Source: Malania oleifera
Taxonomy: Eukaryota > Streptophyta > Magnoliopsida > Santalales > Ximeniaceae
Assembly: GCF_029873635.1 (NCBI RefSeq)
Contig: NC_080419.1
Coordinates: 77,918,931 to 77,982,930, forward strand
Direction: 5' to 3'
DNA length: 64,000 bases
A program made the translations under genes and the position numbers. This document shows, piece by piece, positions 1 to 11,819 of this stretch. The notes under the pieces were generated by a model, which saw only the letters and a program-made list of their open reading frames with translations, was not told where the DNA came from and did not search any database. Position 1 is the stretch's first letter; every line of letters starts with the position of its first letter.

Positions 1-727
1 ATTAAACGATATGGGTACCAAGATGGTTGGCTAGCAGGGTGAAACCATTGGCTGATATTGGGCCAATGGAGGTAGTAGGATCGTATGTAGGTACTCGACA
101 GTGTCTGCACGAACAGGGCATTGGACGAGTACCAATGCACAACCTGAGCCACGGGGTAAAATTGGTTATAGGGATATTTTGTTGTTTGTCATCTAATAAA
201 TCATTAAATGGTCGAAAGACAAATGTGAGAATTTTGTAATATGAATACTGATACCTGATGCATTACTGTATTGAAAATATTTGATTTATATTCCAGATCA
301 CACACTGTTGTAACTCCTTCTTCCTTACTGAGAGGTGTCTCACCCTATCATACAACCTTTGTTTTCAGGTCTATCAGTGCGTCAGACCTAGTAGCCAAAG
401 GGACTAGGGAGGTTATTTTGGTTAGCTTACGTAAGCATCTACATCTTGTATTAAACTTGAGGAAGAATCCTTTTGAAGGGCTGTAATAATGAGAATTGTT
501 CTAAGTCCGAATTATGTAAATTATGGATGTATTAGTGAACTCTGGTATAAGACTAGTAGAAATCCCAATGGATGTTTATGTTTTTCTGCGACATTTACAT
601 CATGATTATGTATGTTTTACACCCGTATGTCCCTCTTAAGGGCGGGTTGTTTCCATATCTTGAACAGGTATAAGTATTATGTATGAATGAGTGACACCTG
701 GGTTCATATAAAGGGCAGGTCGTTACA
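1..727 (+). repeat. Tekay-like gypsy LTR, 3' portion
   Basis: This is the downstream part of a Ty3/gypsy LTR that begins before the window. It ends GGTCGTTACA at 727, matching the GGTCGTCACA end of the reversed Tekay LTR that begins at 48669. The motif CTTACTGAGAGGTGTCTCACCC at 324-345 recurs in six other LTRs of this window. There is no coding potential; the short ORFs are chance frames. Plus orientation is inferred from the motif direction and the CA end. It probably sits inside the SIRE-like LTR that follows, but the left half lies outside the window. Confidence 0.7.
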
Positions 728-1851
728 TAGCAAACATCATTAGCAAAAATCCTCTGAATTTCCAAATACCTATTTTCTCATATACAAGCTAAAAATCCCA
801 CTCTTATTCTTCCTACTTGCTAAAATCTTTTGGTAAAAGTGTTATTGAGATTATCCATATAAGCTTACACTCTTATATTCTTTGATTATTATCGATATTG
901 ATTTTATTGAGAGTAAGCTTGAGTTTTTCCCTTCTGATTTAATTCATAAGTTTTCATTGGGAAAACTCTCAAAGGTTTGTGAGTCTTGCATTCTTGTTGG
1001 AAGATTCAAGGGCTTGTTTTCGTGTTATGGTGAAATACTTTTAAAACAAACTTGATTTCAAATAGCTCCTATACTTTATACTTGATATTTGTTCTAGAGA
1101 TATTTGATTGTGCTCTTAATATCTGTAAGGTTATTACTTGTGATTGATTTACATATATTAACTCAAAGATATATTCACACCACTCTCACATATAAATTGT
1201 TATTGTTGCATATAACAGAGAGTTGGCATTTAGACTTCACTGAGCTTATACATTCATATCATACTGAAGTGTAATTTGTTGTATTGTATGTATTGGTACA
1301 TATCTGCTTATTGGAGAAGCACATATTTTGTACACAAATTTGTTATTATCGTTGTATTCTCGACGGGTTGTTGGAAGAGGGAGACTTGCCCTGTAAAAGT
1401 CCTGAATTGCCCAGGCTCGGTTAGGTGGGAACCAGATTGGCTTATACCTGGTTAAGAAAGTTAGGTGCACTATCCTAGTAAAGTATTGTAATCGGTGCCA
1501 CTCCACTTGTTAAATGAGCCGTAGTGGAAACCCTCTTGCTTGTGAGCTTGAGGTGGGGACGTAGGCAGTATTGGCTGAACCCCGATATCATATCATGTGT
1601 CGTTCTCTCTTACCCTGCATTACTTTAACTTCTGCACTTGAATGTTTACATTTCTATTATTGTGAATTCTTGGGAAATACTGAGACTGTTTTACATTGTG
1701 TTGATTATCTGCTCAGTTTTATATTGTGGCTATTAGGATTGCATAGAAAGACCCTAAGTTGTGTTTTACTGCTGTTAGATTAGTTAAACCTTGGAAGAAA
1801 TTTTTAAATCTCCAATGCACCCCCTTTCTTGAGAATACAACAATTCCAACA
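728..1851 (+). repeat. SIRE-like copia LTR, 3' portion
   Basis: The segment has the layout of a SIRE-type LTR downstream of its TATA box: an AT-rich leader, a GC-richer block of short lines around 1360-1580, and the terminal string CAATTCCAACA ending at 1851. The solo LTR at 45444-47654 has the same order and nearly the same end. The TG start and the promoter half are missing, so it is either 5'-truncated or interrupted by the Tekay LTR to its left. Confidence 0.6.
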
Positions 1852-2301
1852 CATACCAATTTTTTTTTTCTTTTGCCGTTACCCTAAGCCGAACATTACA
1901 AGCTTTTATTAGGACCTTTTGATCTTTTGTGAAGTGTTTGTGCTACATTATTGGAGAGTTGATTTGAAAAATAGGCATATGAAGTTTGAGAAGTTCATTC
2001 TCGTAGAGATCAATCATAATTCAATCAAGTTTGCATAAATTGATCCGACTTAATAGAGTAGCAAGTTGATATTGGTTACTCACACACACACACACACTCA
2101 AGGTTTCTATGTAAACCTAACCATGCTCTTGAATTAATCTAAAACTTGTTAAATTTTTTGACTTTTCCTTGAATCAATTGCGTTATGCAATCCATGAGGC
2201 AATCATTGTGAGAAATCAACCTATTCTATTTGTTTAATTTTTATTTTCTCTTTTTCTTTTTGCTTGAGGACTAGCAAATCATAAGTTTGAGGATATTCTA
2301 A
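1852..2301 (+). mobile_element. Tat/Athila-like internal 3' end (non-coding)
   Basis: This AT-rich stretch ends with TTGAGGACTAGCAAATC and AAGTTTGAGG at about 2264-2292, just before a TG. A 'GAGGAC-AGCAA...AAGTTTGG' string next to the 3' LTR is characteristic of Tat/Athila-lineage gypsy elements. A (CA)8 microsatellite lies at about 2080-2097. No ORF is recognised. Lineage assignment is from memory of this motif only. Confidence 0.45.
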
Positions 2302-3640
2302 TGTGTTTAATTTCTATACAAGTTTTGTCGTACTTTCACTCTTATTTTTATACTAGTTTGTGTTTAATTTTATTATTTGTTAGAGTTTTGTTTATTTTGT
2401 TTATATTTTTTGTTTAGGAATAAATAAATTAAAGGAGTCATGGGATAAGGAGGAAACTTTCCTTTTCGAATTCAAATTCCCTTCATCATGAGTCCTTTTC
2501 AAACTCAAATTCCTCTCTCGAATTTCCTAAAACATCTTTTAGTATTTGAAGCATACGTTTTGCTAGAGAACTCCAACAAGGGCGATCTAGGTACCTACGG
2601 AAAGTTAAGAAAAAATCCCACAAAGAAGATGGGAAGGCCTTGATAGAGAAAATCACACATCAAGGCGACGACAAAAAATGAGGGGATTTAGAGAATCTTA
2701 TTTTGGAGAGATAAGAAGGGAGGACGACCAGAGCTTTATAAAAGGAGGGGATTCGAAGCTAGAAGAAAGAGGAGGATTTTATTCACCATTATATAGGAAT
2801 TCGAAGCTTGGAAAATGAAGAAGAAGAGAGAGACCGATTTGGAGTTGTTGATGATTGAGATTCTCGATCTACATACAGTTTGCTTTTGAACTCTTTCATC
2901 TTCTCTTTGTACAATTTTCATTATGAATTCTAGAATTATTATGGTTTGTTTTGATTCTATTATGAGCTAATTGCTATTGTTAAGGCTACAATATAACCTC
3001 TCCATGAAAACTCCGAATCTTATTTCTTTGTGATCATAATTTTATCATTCCTTTTGAGTATACATCATTGAGTTTAATGCTTTCAATTATCTGACCAATA
3101 GTTGAGTGATTTGTTGTGCATGTAGTTTAGTTTCGTATGATGTATGTCATGAATTAAACAAAAACCAAGAATGTGCCAACGTGATTTGTGCGGCTTTTAT
3201 GTGAAATATTATAAATCTTGATGTATTCAAATGCTTTTAAATTCACGTAGACATATCATGGGTTATCGTATGTTGGGTAATTCTAATTCTACTCGAGAGA
3301 AGGTCATAGATAAGTTAGAATATTTTTCCATCAAATAGGATAATAATTGATTGATTGTATGATTAGGATTTGGGATTGGATTGGTTAAGTGAGTCGGATG
3401 CTTTAGTGTTTTCTTCTTGGTGAAATCTTCTTATTTCTAAGTATTTAGTTTATTTAATTTTATTTGTTTTTTTATTTTTATTTTTCAAATTCAAAATCCA
3501 CCATTTTTCTTAATTTTTAAATAATTTAGAATTAGAACAATTTCAATAGTTAATAGGTAAATAGTTCTTGTGGGTTTGACATCCTTCTCTATTACTATAT
3601 TACTTGTTACGATTTCGTGCAATTGCAAATTTTCACAACA
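2302..3640 (+). repeat. Tat/Athila-like 3' LTR
   Basis: The LTR runs from TGTGTTTAAT to ...TTTTCACAACA. A TATA-like GCTTTATAAAAGG lies at about 2732-2744. The last 100 bp (TTGTGGGTTTGACATCC, ACGATTTCGTGCAATTGC) match the usual 3' end of Tat/Athila LTRs. The 61-codon ORF on the opposite strand (2736-2921) is a chance frame. The 5' LTR and coding part are absent, so it is a truncated element or a solo LTR with a little internal sequence. Confidence 0.5.
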
Positions 3641-4720
3641 CTTAATTTCCTAAAAAAGAAAATAAAAAGGCCTTAGAGGACTTGGAATATACTCTAGTGG
3701 ATCACTCTAATGTCGTCAAGAACTAAAATGTGTAATTGTGACAATACATGAATTAGATGTTTGTAGGATGTCTTGTCTCTTCCCCTAAGGTCCTTTTATA
3801 GTTGCTTAGGTCTCCCTCCCATTAATACTCAATTCCTCGACCACGGATGAGTCATAAGCTTTTATTATAGGAGTTTTACGAGATTTATGAGTTTTTAATC
3901 AAACTTATGTTCCGGAGTAACAAATATTTTATTAACCCCATTTAAGTGCTATTAATTTTGTGCCCTTATTTTTTACCAAGCTTCATTAATGCCCATAGAT
4001 CTTATGGAAGGGTTTCATTAGTGTCCCTTAATCTAGGCTAATATTTTGTACCTCATTAGTAATAATTACGACAAGAAATTCACAATAATCAAATATTTCT
4101 AAGAAGTTAAGGCATGGGGAACACTAGCCATAAAGTTGAATTTGTGTCTTCTATTATAGTTACTCAATGGAAAAGGTAACTACGTGCATGAGCTCCATTA
4201 TTTATGTGCATACTAAAACAAAGAAGAGGAAGTAGTTGGTCACTCAACTTTGTTAATTATGTATATTGGATTAGCACAAATCAAATCCCCTTTGTTTTAA
4301 CCCAAGGAATGCATGAAAAATATTTTGTTTTTCCTCTCTTTACCTCTACTTGGATGTGCGCTAATCTCTCTCCCAAGGGATCTATAGAACTCCAATGGGA
4401 TAGAGAAAAATGTCATTTGAATTTGAATTTCAAAAATTCAAATTCAAATGACCGACCACCAACTGCAAACTAACAAATGTGCTAGTCGTTGCCTAACATG
4501 TGGCAACTCTCAAGATACGTGGCATGCTTAGATCCATATGCTAAAAACTCAAAATTTGAAAATTTCATTGGGTTAGTCGACCGCCCGCAAAAGCTGGTCG
4601 ACCACTATCAAGTGGCGTCAAACTATAGAAGAAGAAAAGGGGCTGATCAAGGGTGGTTGGTCGACCGCCCTATGCTACATCTTATTTCCTTATGTTTTTA
4701 ACTTAATTTTTCATATACTC
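3641..4720 (-). repeat. Reversed LTR-like fragment
   Basis: Read on the minus strand, this segment holds palindromic words around 4575-4672 (TGGTCGACCA at 4595-4604 and TTGGTCGACCGCC), then a TATA-like CAACTATAAAAGGACC near 3790-3806. This resembles the word-then-TATA order of other LTRs here, but the spacing is longer (about 770 bp). Neither terminus nor a target duplication is clear. The 89- and 70-codon ORFs inside show no recognisable protein. Confidence 0.35.
4412..4452. repeat. Perfect 19-bp inverted repeat, 3-nt loop
   Basis: Arms 4412-4430 (starts GTCATTTGAATTTGAA) and 4434-4452 are exact reverse complements around the loop CAA. The arms contain iterations of TTGAAT. It could form a hairpin in RNA or a cruciform in DNA. 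It lies inside the reversed LTR-like fragment. Confidence 0.9.
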
Positions 4721-5510
4721 AACTCAGCCTCTTTGTTTTATTGGGTAAACAAAAAAATAACTATCAACAAGCCTCAAACCTGTTCTGAGTAAAATATGAC
4801 TTAGAAAACATTACTACTCTCCTCTCCCCTTACTTTTTACTAAATATAATGCAAATTTTCTCACATTGCTTAAATGAGCAATACATCAGTGTTACCAATC
4901 TTTAAAAGTTAATGTATTTTAGAGTGAATAAAATATTGGTTCGTGCAAGTATTTGTTCTACATCCTCCATATGTGTGCCACAATTTTATAAATTACTACA
5001 AAAGTAAAAATAAAAAGTGAAATTTCTAGGCATTGGGGGCATAGACTTTCTTAATGTTTTATGAAATTTATTAAATATTGGAGATTTACTATATATTAAG
5101 ATATTTCATGTGTTACTTTTTGCCAAAGAGAAGTAAATTGTTGTATTTTCTGCTTCCTATACACTATAGATCTTGTATAAAGTTCAAGAAAGTCCGTAAT
5201 TATTATATTATCTTGGTAAATAAAATAATATTGAAGCTCTGAAAATTGAGATTTTTTGTTAATTTTAATATGCACTAATTGTGGCTCAATCTAATTTTGG
5301 TGTTGGTTTATTAGTCTATACTGGGTCAATAGTATGCAACCTCAGCTTATATTTTTATAAGAGGTTGTTTCCTTGTTTTAAATTGGTGACCTCTAAGTTA
5401 AAAATGACGATGACTTTACTGTTACGCCTAAATTCCCATTCATTAATATTCACTCACTAACATAAGATAAAAGAAATGCAAAACTAGAAGAACATAAGTA
5501 TAATAAAAAC
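4721..5510. other. AT-rich spacer downstream of aquaporin gene
   Basis: Non-coding AT-rich DNA between the LTR debris and the 3' side of the aquaporin gene. I see no RNA gene, element terminus or credible ORF. Confidence 0.6.
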
Positions 5511-5520
5511 TGATGAAATA

Positions 5521-5526
5521 ATTATT
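5521..5526 (-). terminator. Candidate poly(A) near-upstream element AATAAT
   Basis: On the minus strand AATAAT occurs about 128 bp downstream of the aquaporin stop codon and is followed by T-rich sequence. Plant poly(A) signals are loose, so this is only a plausible site. It would give a 3' UTR of roughly 150-180 nt. Confidence 0.35.
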
Positions 5527-5653
5527 GAAGAGTTACATAGGAAGGATGGCTATTCACACATTTGTGCACAAAATAGAAGTAGTCCACAAAGCAGAGAAGA
5601 GAAAAGTGAGGCACACACTGGACACATCGAGGCAGAGTACAAGCAACAGAGAG

Positions 5654-6095
5654 TCAGTAATTTTCTTCTTCTCTGGGGAGGGGAACATGAGATCTAACTA
5701 TGAAGAAGTTCTCATAGATGAAACCAGCAAGCCCACCACCAATAAGGGGCCCGACCCAATAAACCCAGTGGTCGGTCCAGACTCCGGTGACCAGAGCAGG
5801 ACCAAACGAGCGGGCCGGGTTCATGGAAGCCCCAGAGAAGGCCCCCCCAGCTAAGATGTTGGCCCCGACCACAAAGCCAGTTAGCAGAGGGCCCAGCCCA
5901 TCAAGAGATCCCTTCTTGGGGTCTACAATGGTTGCATACACGGTGAACAGCAGGGAGAAGGTTAGCACAATTTCCATCAATACCCCTTGTAGGTAGCCCA
6001 CTCCACTTGCAAGAGTATGTACAGGGGTACCCTGCACATGCAAAAAAGTAAAAATAAAAAATAAACCGAAGGAACCCAATTCAATTACAGTTTCT

Positions 6096-6150
<55 letters not shown>

Positions 6151-7350
6151 ACATTGAAGACTATTGACGATTTGGCTTATATTCATCAAGGCAACATCTT
6201 TCCCTCAAAAAAAAAAAAATTTATATTGAGTGTTATTTAATTTCATATAAATTTAAATTTAAGATCTAAAATTCTTACTCATAAACACTATTTCAATATA
6301 ATTTTAGGAATATGAATTTTGAGATATAAATTTAATTTTTATGTGGGTTTTAAAGAAATTTAATATATATTTTTTATTTTAATTTATTTAAATTTGCACA
6401 AATTTAAATTTAGATGTTAAAATATATGCTTCTAAATGCAAGATTAGAAATAATTTAATAATATAAAGGTGAAAATTTTGAAATAAATGGTAAAATTGTG
6501 CATCTTGAATCCAATTTTACAAGATATTAAAGCTTAAATTTTATTGGATGCAAAAAATAATAGGTAATTGAGTTAGATGCTTAGAAAGTAATCGATTAAT
6601 TTATATTTACAATTTTTGAAACCGGTTGAATATATTAACCTAATTTTGAGATGGCAAGTAATTGATGCCTATTTGTCGTTAGAGTGACCTTTGTATTTAA
6701 TGTTATACCCGTTCATTATATTTTTTAAAAAAATTAAAATTAAAAAAAAAACCATTTATTATTTATATTTTTAAAACCAAAAAAAAAATCAGTTTTAATT
6801 TCAACAAAAATGAGATTGCTGTAGCAGGTAATAATTGATTTGACTGACCAAGCCCCCCGTGAGAAACTGGAGAAGAATACAAGCAGCTGCAGAAGCCAAC
6901 AACTGATCAATCCAGTAGAGAAGGGAGCGGAAAACGGTGATGTGACCGCCGACGGCGAGGCCGAGGGTGACGGCGGGGTTCAGATGGCCGCCGGAGATGT
7001 GGAAGCCGGCGGATATCATGACTGCCACAACCAGCGCATGGGCCATGGCCACAGCAAACAACCCCACCAGTGCGTTAGCCACCAGCTTATCTGTCAACGT
7101 ACACTTTAACCAGTTAATAAATCGCACACGTCCGTCCAGCTGCCGTGTACATGTATATATTGTACTATAGTAGTAGCAGCAGCTGGAAGTTCTGATTATA
7201 TAATGAAGGAAGGAAATAGTTACCGGCAGCCATGGCGGATCCGACGCCGGCGAATACGAAGAGGAAGGTGCAGATGAATTCGACGACGAGGGCCTTGATG
7301 CAGTCGGGCTGGGTGGCCTCTCGGCTGCTTCCCAAGGCAATTTTTGCCAT
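5654..7350 (-). CDS. TIP4;1: Tonoplast intrinsic protein, TIP4-type aquaporin (3 exons)
   Basis: The spliced gene encodes 248 residues. Exons on the minus strand are 7350-7224, 7090-6849 and 6031-5654 (stop TGA at 5656-5654). Both introns are GT-AG: intron 1 splits codon 43 after its first base, and intron 2 falls between codons 123 and 124. The protein is a six-helix MIP channel that lets water, and in this class probably small solutes, cross the vacuolar membrane. Both NPA half-helix motifs are intact (residues 80-82 and 194-196). The pore Arg follows the second NPA (R197), and the helix-2 selectivity-filter His of TIPs is seen in AMAHAL (H60). The start [20 protein letters not shown] and the tail RSHVPLP are typical of eudicot TIP4;1. 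Length is normal for the family (about 247-250). Exons are clearly GC-richer than the flanks. No stop, frameshift or motif loss is seen, so it is probably functional. PIP and NIP types are excluded by the short N-terminus and the helix-2 His. Confidence 0.95.
6032..6848 (-). other. Aquaporin intron 2
   Basis: An 817-bp AT-rich intron with donor G|GTCAGT at 6848 and acceptor GTGCAG at 6032. It contains a compound microsatellite near its 3' end. No nested ORF is recognised; an open frame running past exon 2 is intron read-through. Confidence 0.9.
6096..6146. repeat. Compound microsatellite (TA)n(GA)n
   Basis: About 15 bp of alternating TA pass directly into 36 bp of GA repeats, inside aquaporin intron 2 and roughly 65-115 bp from the intron's acceptor site. 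On the transcript it reads (TC)n(TA)n, upstream of the acceptor. Confidence 0.95.
7091..7223 (-). other. Aquaporin intron 1
   Basis: A 133-bp intron with donor CCG|GTAACT and acceptor TTGACAG. Phase 1, after the first base of codon 43 (Asp43 is completed by exon 2). Confidence 0.9.
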
Positions 7351-7434
7351 TACTGATTAGATTTAAGATATATCCCTGCGCAACTAAGAGCCTAACTTGG
7401 TAAATGAAGTAGCCAATCTATCAAAGCTCTACAA

Positions 7435-7446
7435 TATATATATATA
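7435..7446 (-). promoter_or_regulatory. Candidate TATA box of the aquaporin gene
   Basis: On the minus strand TCTATATATATATA lies 85-96 bp upstream of the ATG at 7350. This would place the transcription start near 7400-7415 and give a 5' UTR of about 50-65 nt. It is the best TATA-like run on the promoter side, but it is also a short TA repeat. Confidence 0.5.
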
Positions 7447-7450
7447 GAGA

Positions 7451-8539
7451 TGCAGTGAGATGTATTGTTCCTCCGCACATACCCTTCAATTATAGAGCCA
7501 GCAGGTGCATATCGATGATAGCACGTTCCACTTGCCTCAAAAGTGATGAAACCTTTTCTTTCTTTCTTTCTTTTTTCTCTTTTCTTTTTTAATTTGTGTA
7601 ATGTTACAGATACATCAGTTGACTAGTATACAATGTTTGTAAAGCCACCGTTAAAAAAAGGTTTTTTTGGGTTGGATTAGTTTTTTTTTTTCCCAAGTGA
7701 GATATGATAGAAAATAACACGATAATAAAAAAGAAAAATCAATTAATCTATTTGAGTCCTTTTTTATTTTTTAAGGATAAAATTCAATGACCCTCTTGAG
7801 TTTTCGAAATATGAGTTTTCGGCCTTCTATTTTTAAAGACGAAACTTTTATTCGTTGATTGTTAGTTAATAATTACTTAATTTTAAAAATATAATTAAAT
7901 ATTATCTTTTTATCCTTTCATTTAATTATAACATACTATTCAATTTCTAAAATTAAAGTCCAAATGCAAAAATGGATATTAAATAAAATATTAAAAATAT
8001 AAATTACTCATAAAATAATATGTCCTTTTAAAAAATATATATTGCCGATTGCAATATCTTTTTTAGGTGAAAGTATCTATAATGTTCATATTCCATCTTG
8101 TATGCATTGTTGTCATTGCAAAACAAAAATAGAAAAAAAATTAAGATTAAAAAAATATCTTCACATAAATATGTATATTGCATTATTATAATAAATTAAA
8201 ACTTAAATTGAATAATAAATACTCAATCAAATATTAGTAAACACTTACTTTTTAATATCTTTCATATTCTTAGGATTTAAAAAAATACTATATATAAAAT
8301 AAGTTAGTAGTGGGGGATAATTAAGATGAAATACTAGGTAATAACGTAGCATAAAGAAATCATTGAAAATAAATCAAATATTCGAATTAGAATTTAACCC
8401 AAAAAATGGTAGATTTTTTTTGAAAAAAATAGTGTCATTATAAGCGATTTCTTGTTAAGATAAAATGTTATGTATAAATCATTATAAATGAAATATTAAA
8501 AAATTATTATAAGAAAAAAGAAAGATAGATGTATAAATA
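7451..8539. other. AT-rich promoter side and spacer
   Basis: Upstream region of the aquaporin gene. It contains a polypyrimidine run at about 7556-7590 (TTTCTTTCTTTC repeats) and long A/T runs. No ORF, RNA gene or element terminus is recognised. Confidence 0.5.
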
Positions 8540-9058
8540 ACAATAAAACTTAGATGACCTAACTGAAAGTACTGTCCAGAAAAGGGATGAAAAGGATAAG
8601 GAGAATGTAAAATCACAGGTAGATCAAAGTACACTTGTAACTGTGGTCCGTAGATCTTTTAGGACTATTAGACCTCCACAGCGTTATTCACCCACTCTAA
8701 ATTATCTCCTGTTGACTGATGTTGGTGAGATAGAGTGCTATGATGAAACCTTGTAAAATGAAAATTCAAGCAAGTGAGAGTTAGCCATGAAGGATGATAT
8801 GGGTTCCTTGTTGGGGAATCAAACATGAGAATTGACTGAATTGTGAGTACAGAAGAAGACTTTACACAACAAGTGGGTATACAAAATAAAGAATGAGTAT
8901 GATGGTAGCAAGTGGTACAAAACCAGATTAGCTGTCAAAGGATTCCAGCAGAAGGAGGGCATTGACTTCACAGAAATATTTTCTCCAATTGTGAAAATGT
9001 CAACTATAGACTGGTACTGGGAATGGTGGCTGTAGAAAATCTACATTTTGAGCAGTTA
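8540..9058 (+). pseudogene. Copia element 1: pol fragment before the Tekay insertion
   Basis: This fragment encodes the linker and the start of a Ty1/copia reverse transcriptase. Conceptual translation shows WVYKIK, TRLAVKGFQQKEGIDF and then VAVENLHFEQL at the right edge. The frame resumes at 19264 with DVKTAFLHDDL, so the RT is split by the Tekay element. At least three in-frame stops occur in this part, for example TGA in place of the Trp of a QTWELTE-like motif near 8829. The gag, protease, integrase and 5' LTR are absent to the left, where the sequence turns into AT-rich spacer. The element was therefore 5'-truncated or its left part has decayed. Confidence 0.85.
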
Positions 9059-11055
9059 TGTAGCACCTCGAAAAAAAAAAAAATACGTACATAAAATAAC
9101 ACTATCAATGTATGGCAACCATAACTGTAAGTTCCCAAAATTACAACACATACTACACAAATTCATAAAGTCCCAAATTTGTAAATTATCAAAAACCCTA
9201 TAGGGTCCAAAGCATCTCTGTCTTTAATTTACTTGACAAATAACGAAAGTGAAATATTTTTCTACTATCATACCTACCAAAGTACTAACCCAATTATGAC
9301 TTCTACAAGTCCTAAAATAATACATATGTCCACCCCAAAATGTCCAAAAAATCTAACATAAACCATACAGTATCTTGCCCACACTCACCCTTGGTGAGAT
9401 CGTCTAAGTCCCGCCCTTGAGCTCCTAGGCTCGACTCCCCAAAGGCCCTGAAAATTTTGATATATTTGTTGTAGTGAGACACCTCTCAAAAAGACGAAAT
9501 ACATTATTATCAGCGTATGACAAATGAGTGTTATTGTAACAACTATTTATATACACTTCTTATATTATCCCTAAATAAATATGATGTCAGTATAAATAAA
9601 TCACATCTCCAAAATTCATAACACCGATATCACTGTAGTTCGTAATAAACCCATTAACGTATGTTTTGCAGCATATCACAGATAATATGATGCAGTTCAA
9701 ATGAATCTAATATCGTAGGTCTCACAACATATCATAGATAATATAATGTAGTTCCTAATAAACCTACACATCATAACTAACAACCACTAAGATTGAGGCG
9801 TCTCATACCATCGTCCCCCAATCCAACCATTCATATTGGGCACTCACTAAGAGGCGTCTAGTTTCGCCGTCCCTCACATCAGCAAGCTCTCGGACTAAGG
9901 TCCCAAGGATTGGGCCATTTCCCCTCGTTGTCCCCCTTTGCCTTTCCTTACTTTTATCAGAGTGTTTCGTGTCGCCATTCCCCGTTTCCTTTCTTTACGT
10001 TTAACAGGGCGTTTTGTGTTGCCATCCCTCATTTCCTTTTCTTTTACCATAACTACTAAAACAAACATGAGTATTTTCACTATTTCCAATCAAGCATATG
10101 TCTATGTCGATTATCATTTCTGTAACTCGGTTTCAACCGTCACTACCTTAATTAACTTGGTCTAAAAGTCACATTTCTGTACATACTTATATCACAATAT
10201 AAATTCACAATTTTGCATATATTCATAACTCAGTATACTCACATCTCACAAATAATGCAAAGTCTATCATACCATAAAACGGAATTAAACCATCATTTTC
10301 ACATATTCATATCAAACCATAATTAACGGGTTTAAACTGTCATATTCACATACCCATATTGAACCTATCGTTTCATAATTTAACAATAATCTCGATATAT
10401 ATATTCATAAATCAACGTAGCAACATATACTCGCAGTATGATATCGTAATAGTTCAATAGATCCATTTAAAAACCTATTATTAGTTTATCCCATGCCACA
10501 CGTTTTATTTAATAACTATAATTTCATAAAATATTCAAGAAATTTTCACAAACATATATCCAGTAAATTTAAATAAAAACATGAGTATGATTAATTTTAC
10601 CTATTCAATTTAATTCCATTATATCCCAAAATTCAGATATAATAAAATCCCTACAGTTTAATTTAATCCCAAAAATATTCCCAAAAATCCAATCTGATCA
10701 AATTCTTGTAGTCTAATTTAATCCCAACAATATTCCCAAAATCATATACTTAAATTTAATCGGTTATATTTTTAAAAATAAAAACCTGACATAATCTATT
10801 TCCCTTATCTTATCCCAAGAGTAGTGCTTACGATGCCCAAACCATGAGATCTCCTTGATTAAAACGTTGGTGACTGAAAATGGAACATAGATATTGTTCG
10901 TTCTTCAATCTGTGCACGTTTGTTAAGAAAATTGAAGAGAGAGAGAGAGAGAGAGAGAGAGTTCGCAGGTTAGGGGGTTTTTGTGCAATTGCAATTAAAG
11001 GATCCTTCAGGTAACTTATATATATATATATATATATATATTTGGAATTACTACA
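9059..11055 (-). repeat. 3' LTR of the minus-strand Tekay element
   Basis: A 1997-bp LTR. On the minus strand it begins TGTAGTAATTCC and ends GAGGTGCTACA. It holds a TA run (about 11017-11040) followed by a GA/CT microsatellite (10935-10962), a minisatellite, and the shared GAGAGGTGTCTCAC motif (9474-9496). It lacks the U3 palindromic word cluster seen in other LTRs here: the promoter-like TA run lies only about 20-40 bp from the LTR start. Confidence 0.92.
9914..10048 (-). repeat. LTR minisatellite, about 46-bp units x3
   Basis: Three diverged units share the pattern 'TTTCGTGTCGCCATCCCC...TTTCCTTTCTTTACTTTTA'. The orthologous array in the 5' LTR is at 17929-18061. ORFs across it look conserved between the two LTRs only because the LTRs are copies. 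Confidence 0.75.
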
Positions 11056-11819
11056 TTCTCCCCTTCTTATAAAAATTTCGTCCTCGAAATTTGTTAACTG
11101 TTACATATTACAAACTCCTTTGGAAATCACTTAAATGTTTACCCAACTCTAGAAAGAGCCGGCGGCCACCCACATAACGGTCCCGTCCTAAATTTATTAA
11201 TAATTCTCATTTATGGCAGTGGAAACCGTGGTTACATAATAGCTTCTAGGATATTACAATTAAACACATAAACTTTCTACCAAACCACCCATAACGTAAT
11301 TCCCATACTGAGCATTCCTCCCCATCGACCTCAGTATGAACTTTACACATGATTTCTATACTGAGCATTCATTTCCATCGGCATTAGCACAGACGCCACA
11401 ACCATTTTCACACAAAATCTTCACACAAAAGTACCAATAATCATCTCACATTTCACAAGCCTAAATTATCACTAAACAACATAAAACTGCTATATTCACA
11501 TATCCATATAAACCACAACTCCTAAACTTACACACATTCAAACTTAACTGCGCAACCTGCACAAAACACATTTACATTTGATTTTAACTATTCACCTGTC
11601 CCGTCACCCTTACCTGACTAACACTGGGCCTCATTGGATAGCTGTGGATACTTCTGCCATATTTTCCCTTCCAACTCCTATGAAACTTCCTCAACCATAT
11701 GATTTCTCCATAGTACCTTTACCAATGGAATCTTCTTGGTATGCAATCCTTACTCGTTTTGGTTTAGGATTTGAATTGGCACTTTGCCACATGATAAGGT
11801 GTCACTCACTCTCAAATGA

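Noticed and set aside
4204..4473. 89-codon ORF
   Set aside because: Its 3' end is the 19-bp inverted repeat, and the rest lies in LTR-like debris.
5525..5854. 109-codon plus-strand ORF
   Set aside because: It is antisense to aquaporin exon 3 and the 3' UTR; the minus strand carries the conserved protein.
6801..7340. 179-codon minus-strand ORF as an alternative aquaporin start
   Set aside because: It reads exon 1 in the wrong frame, runs through intron 1 and continues into intron 2. The spliced model gives full family motifs.
9938..10165. ORF whose protein resembles the one at 17953-18213
   Set aside because: The two are paralogous positions in the two LTRs of one element and lie over a minisatellite. 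Similarity reflects LTR duplication, not coding constraint.
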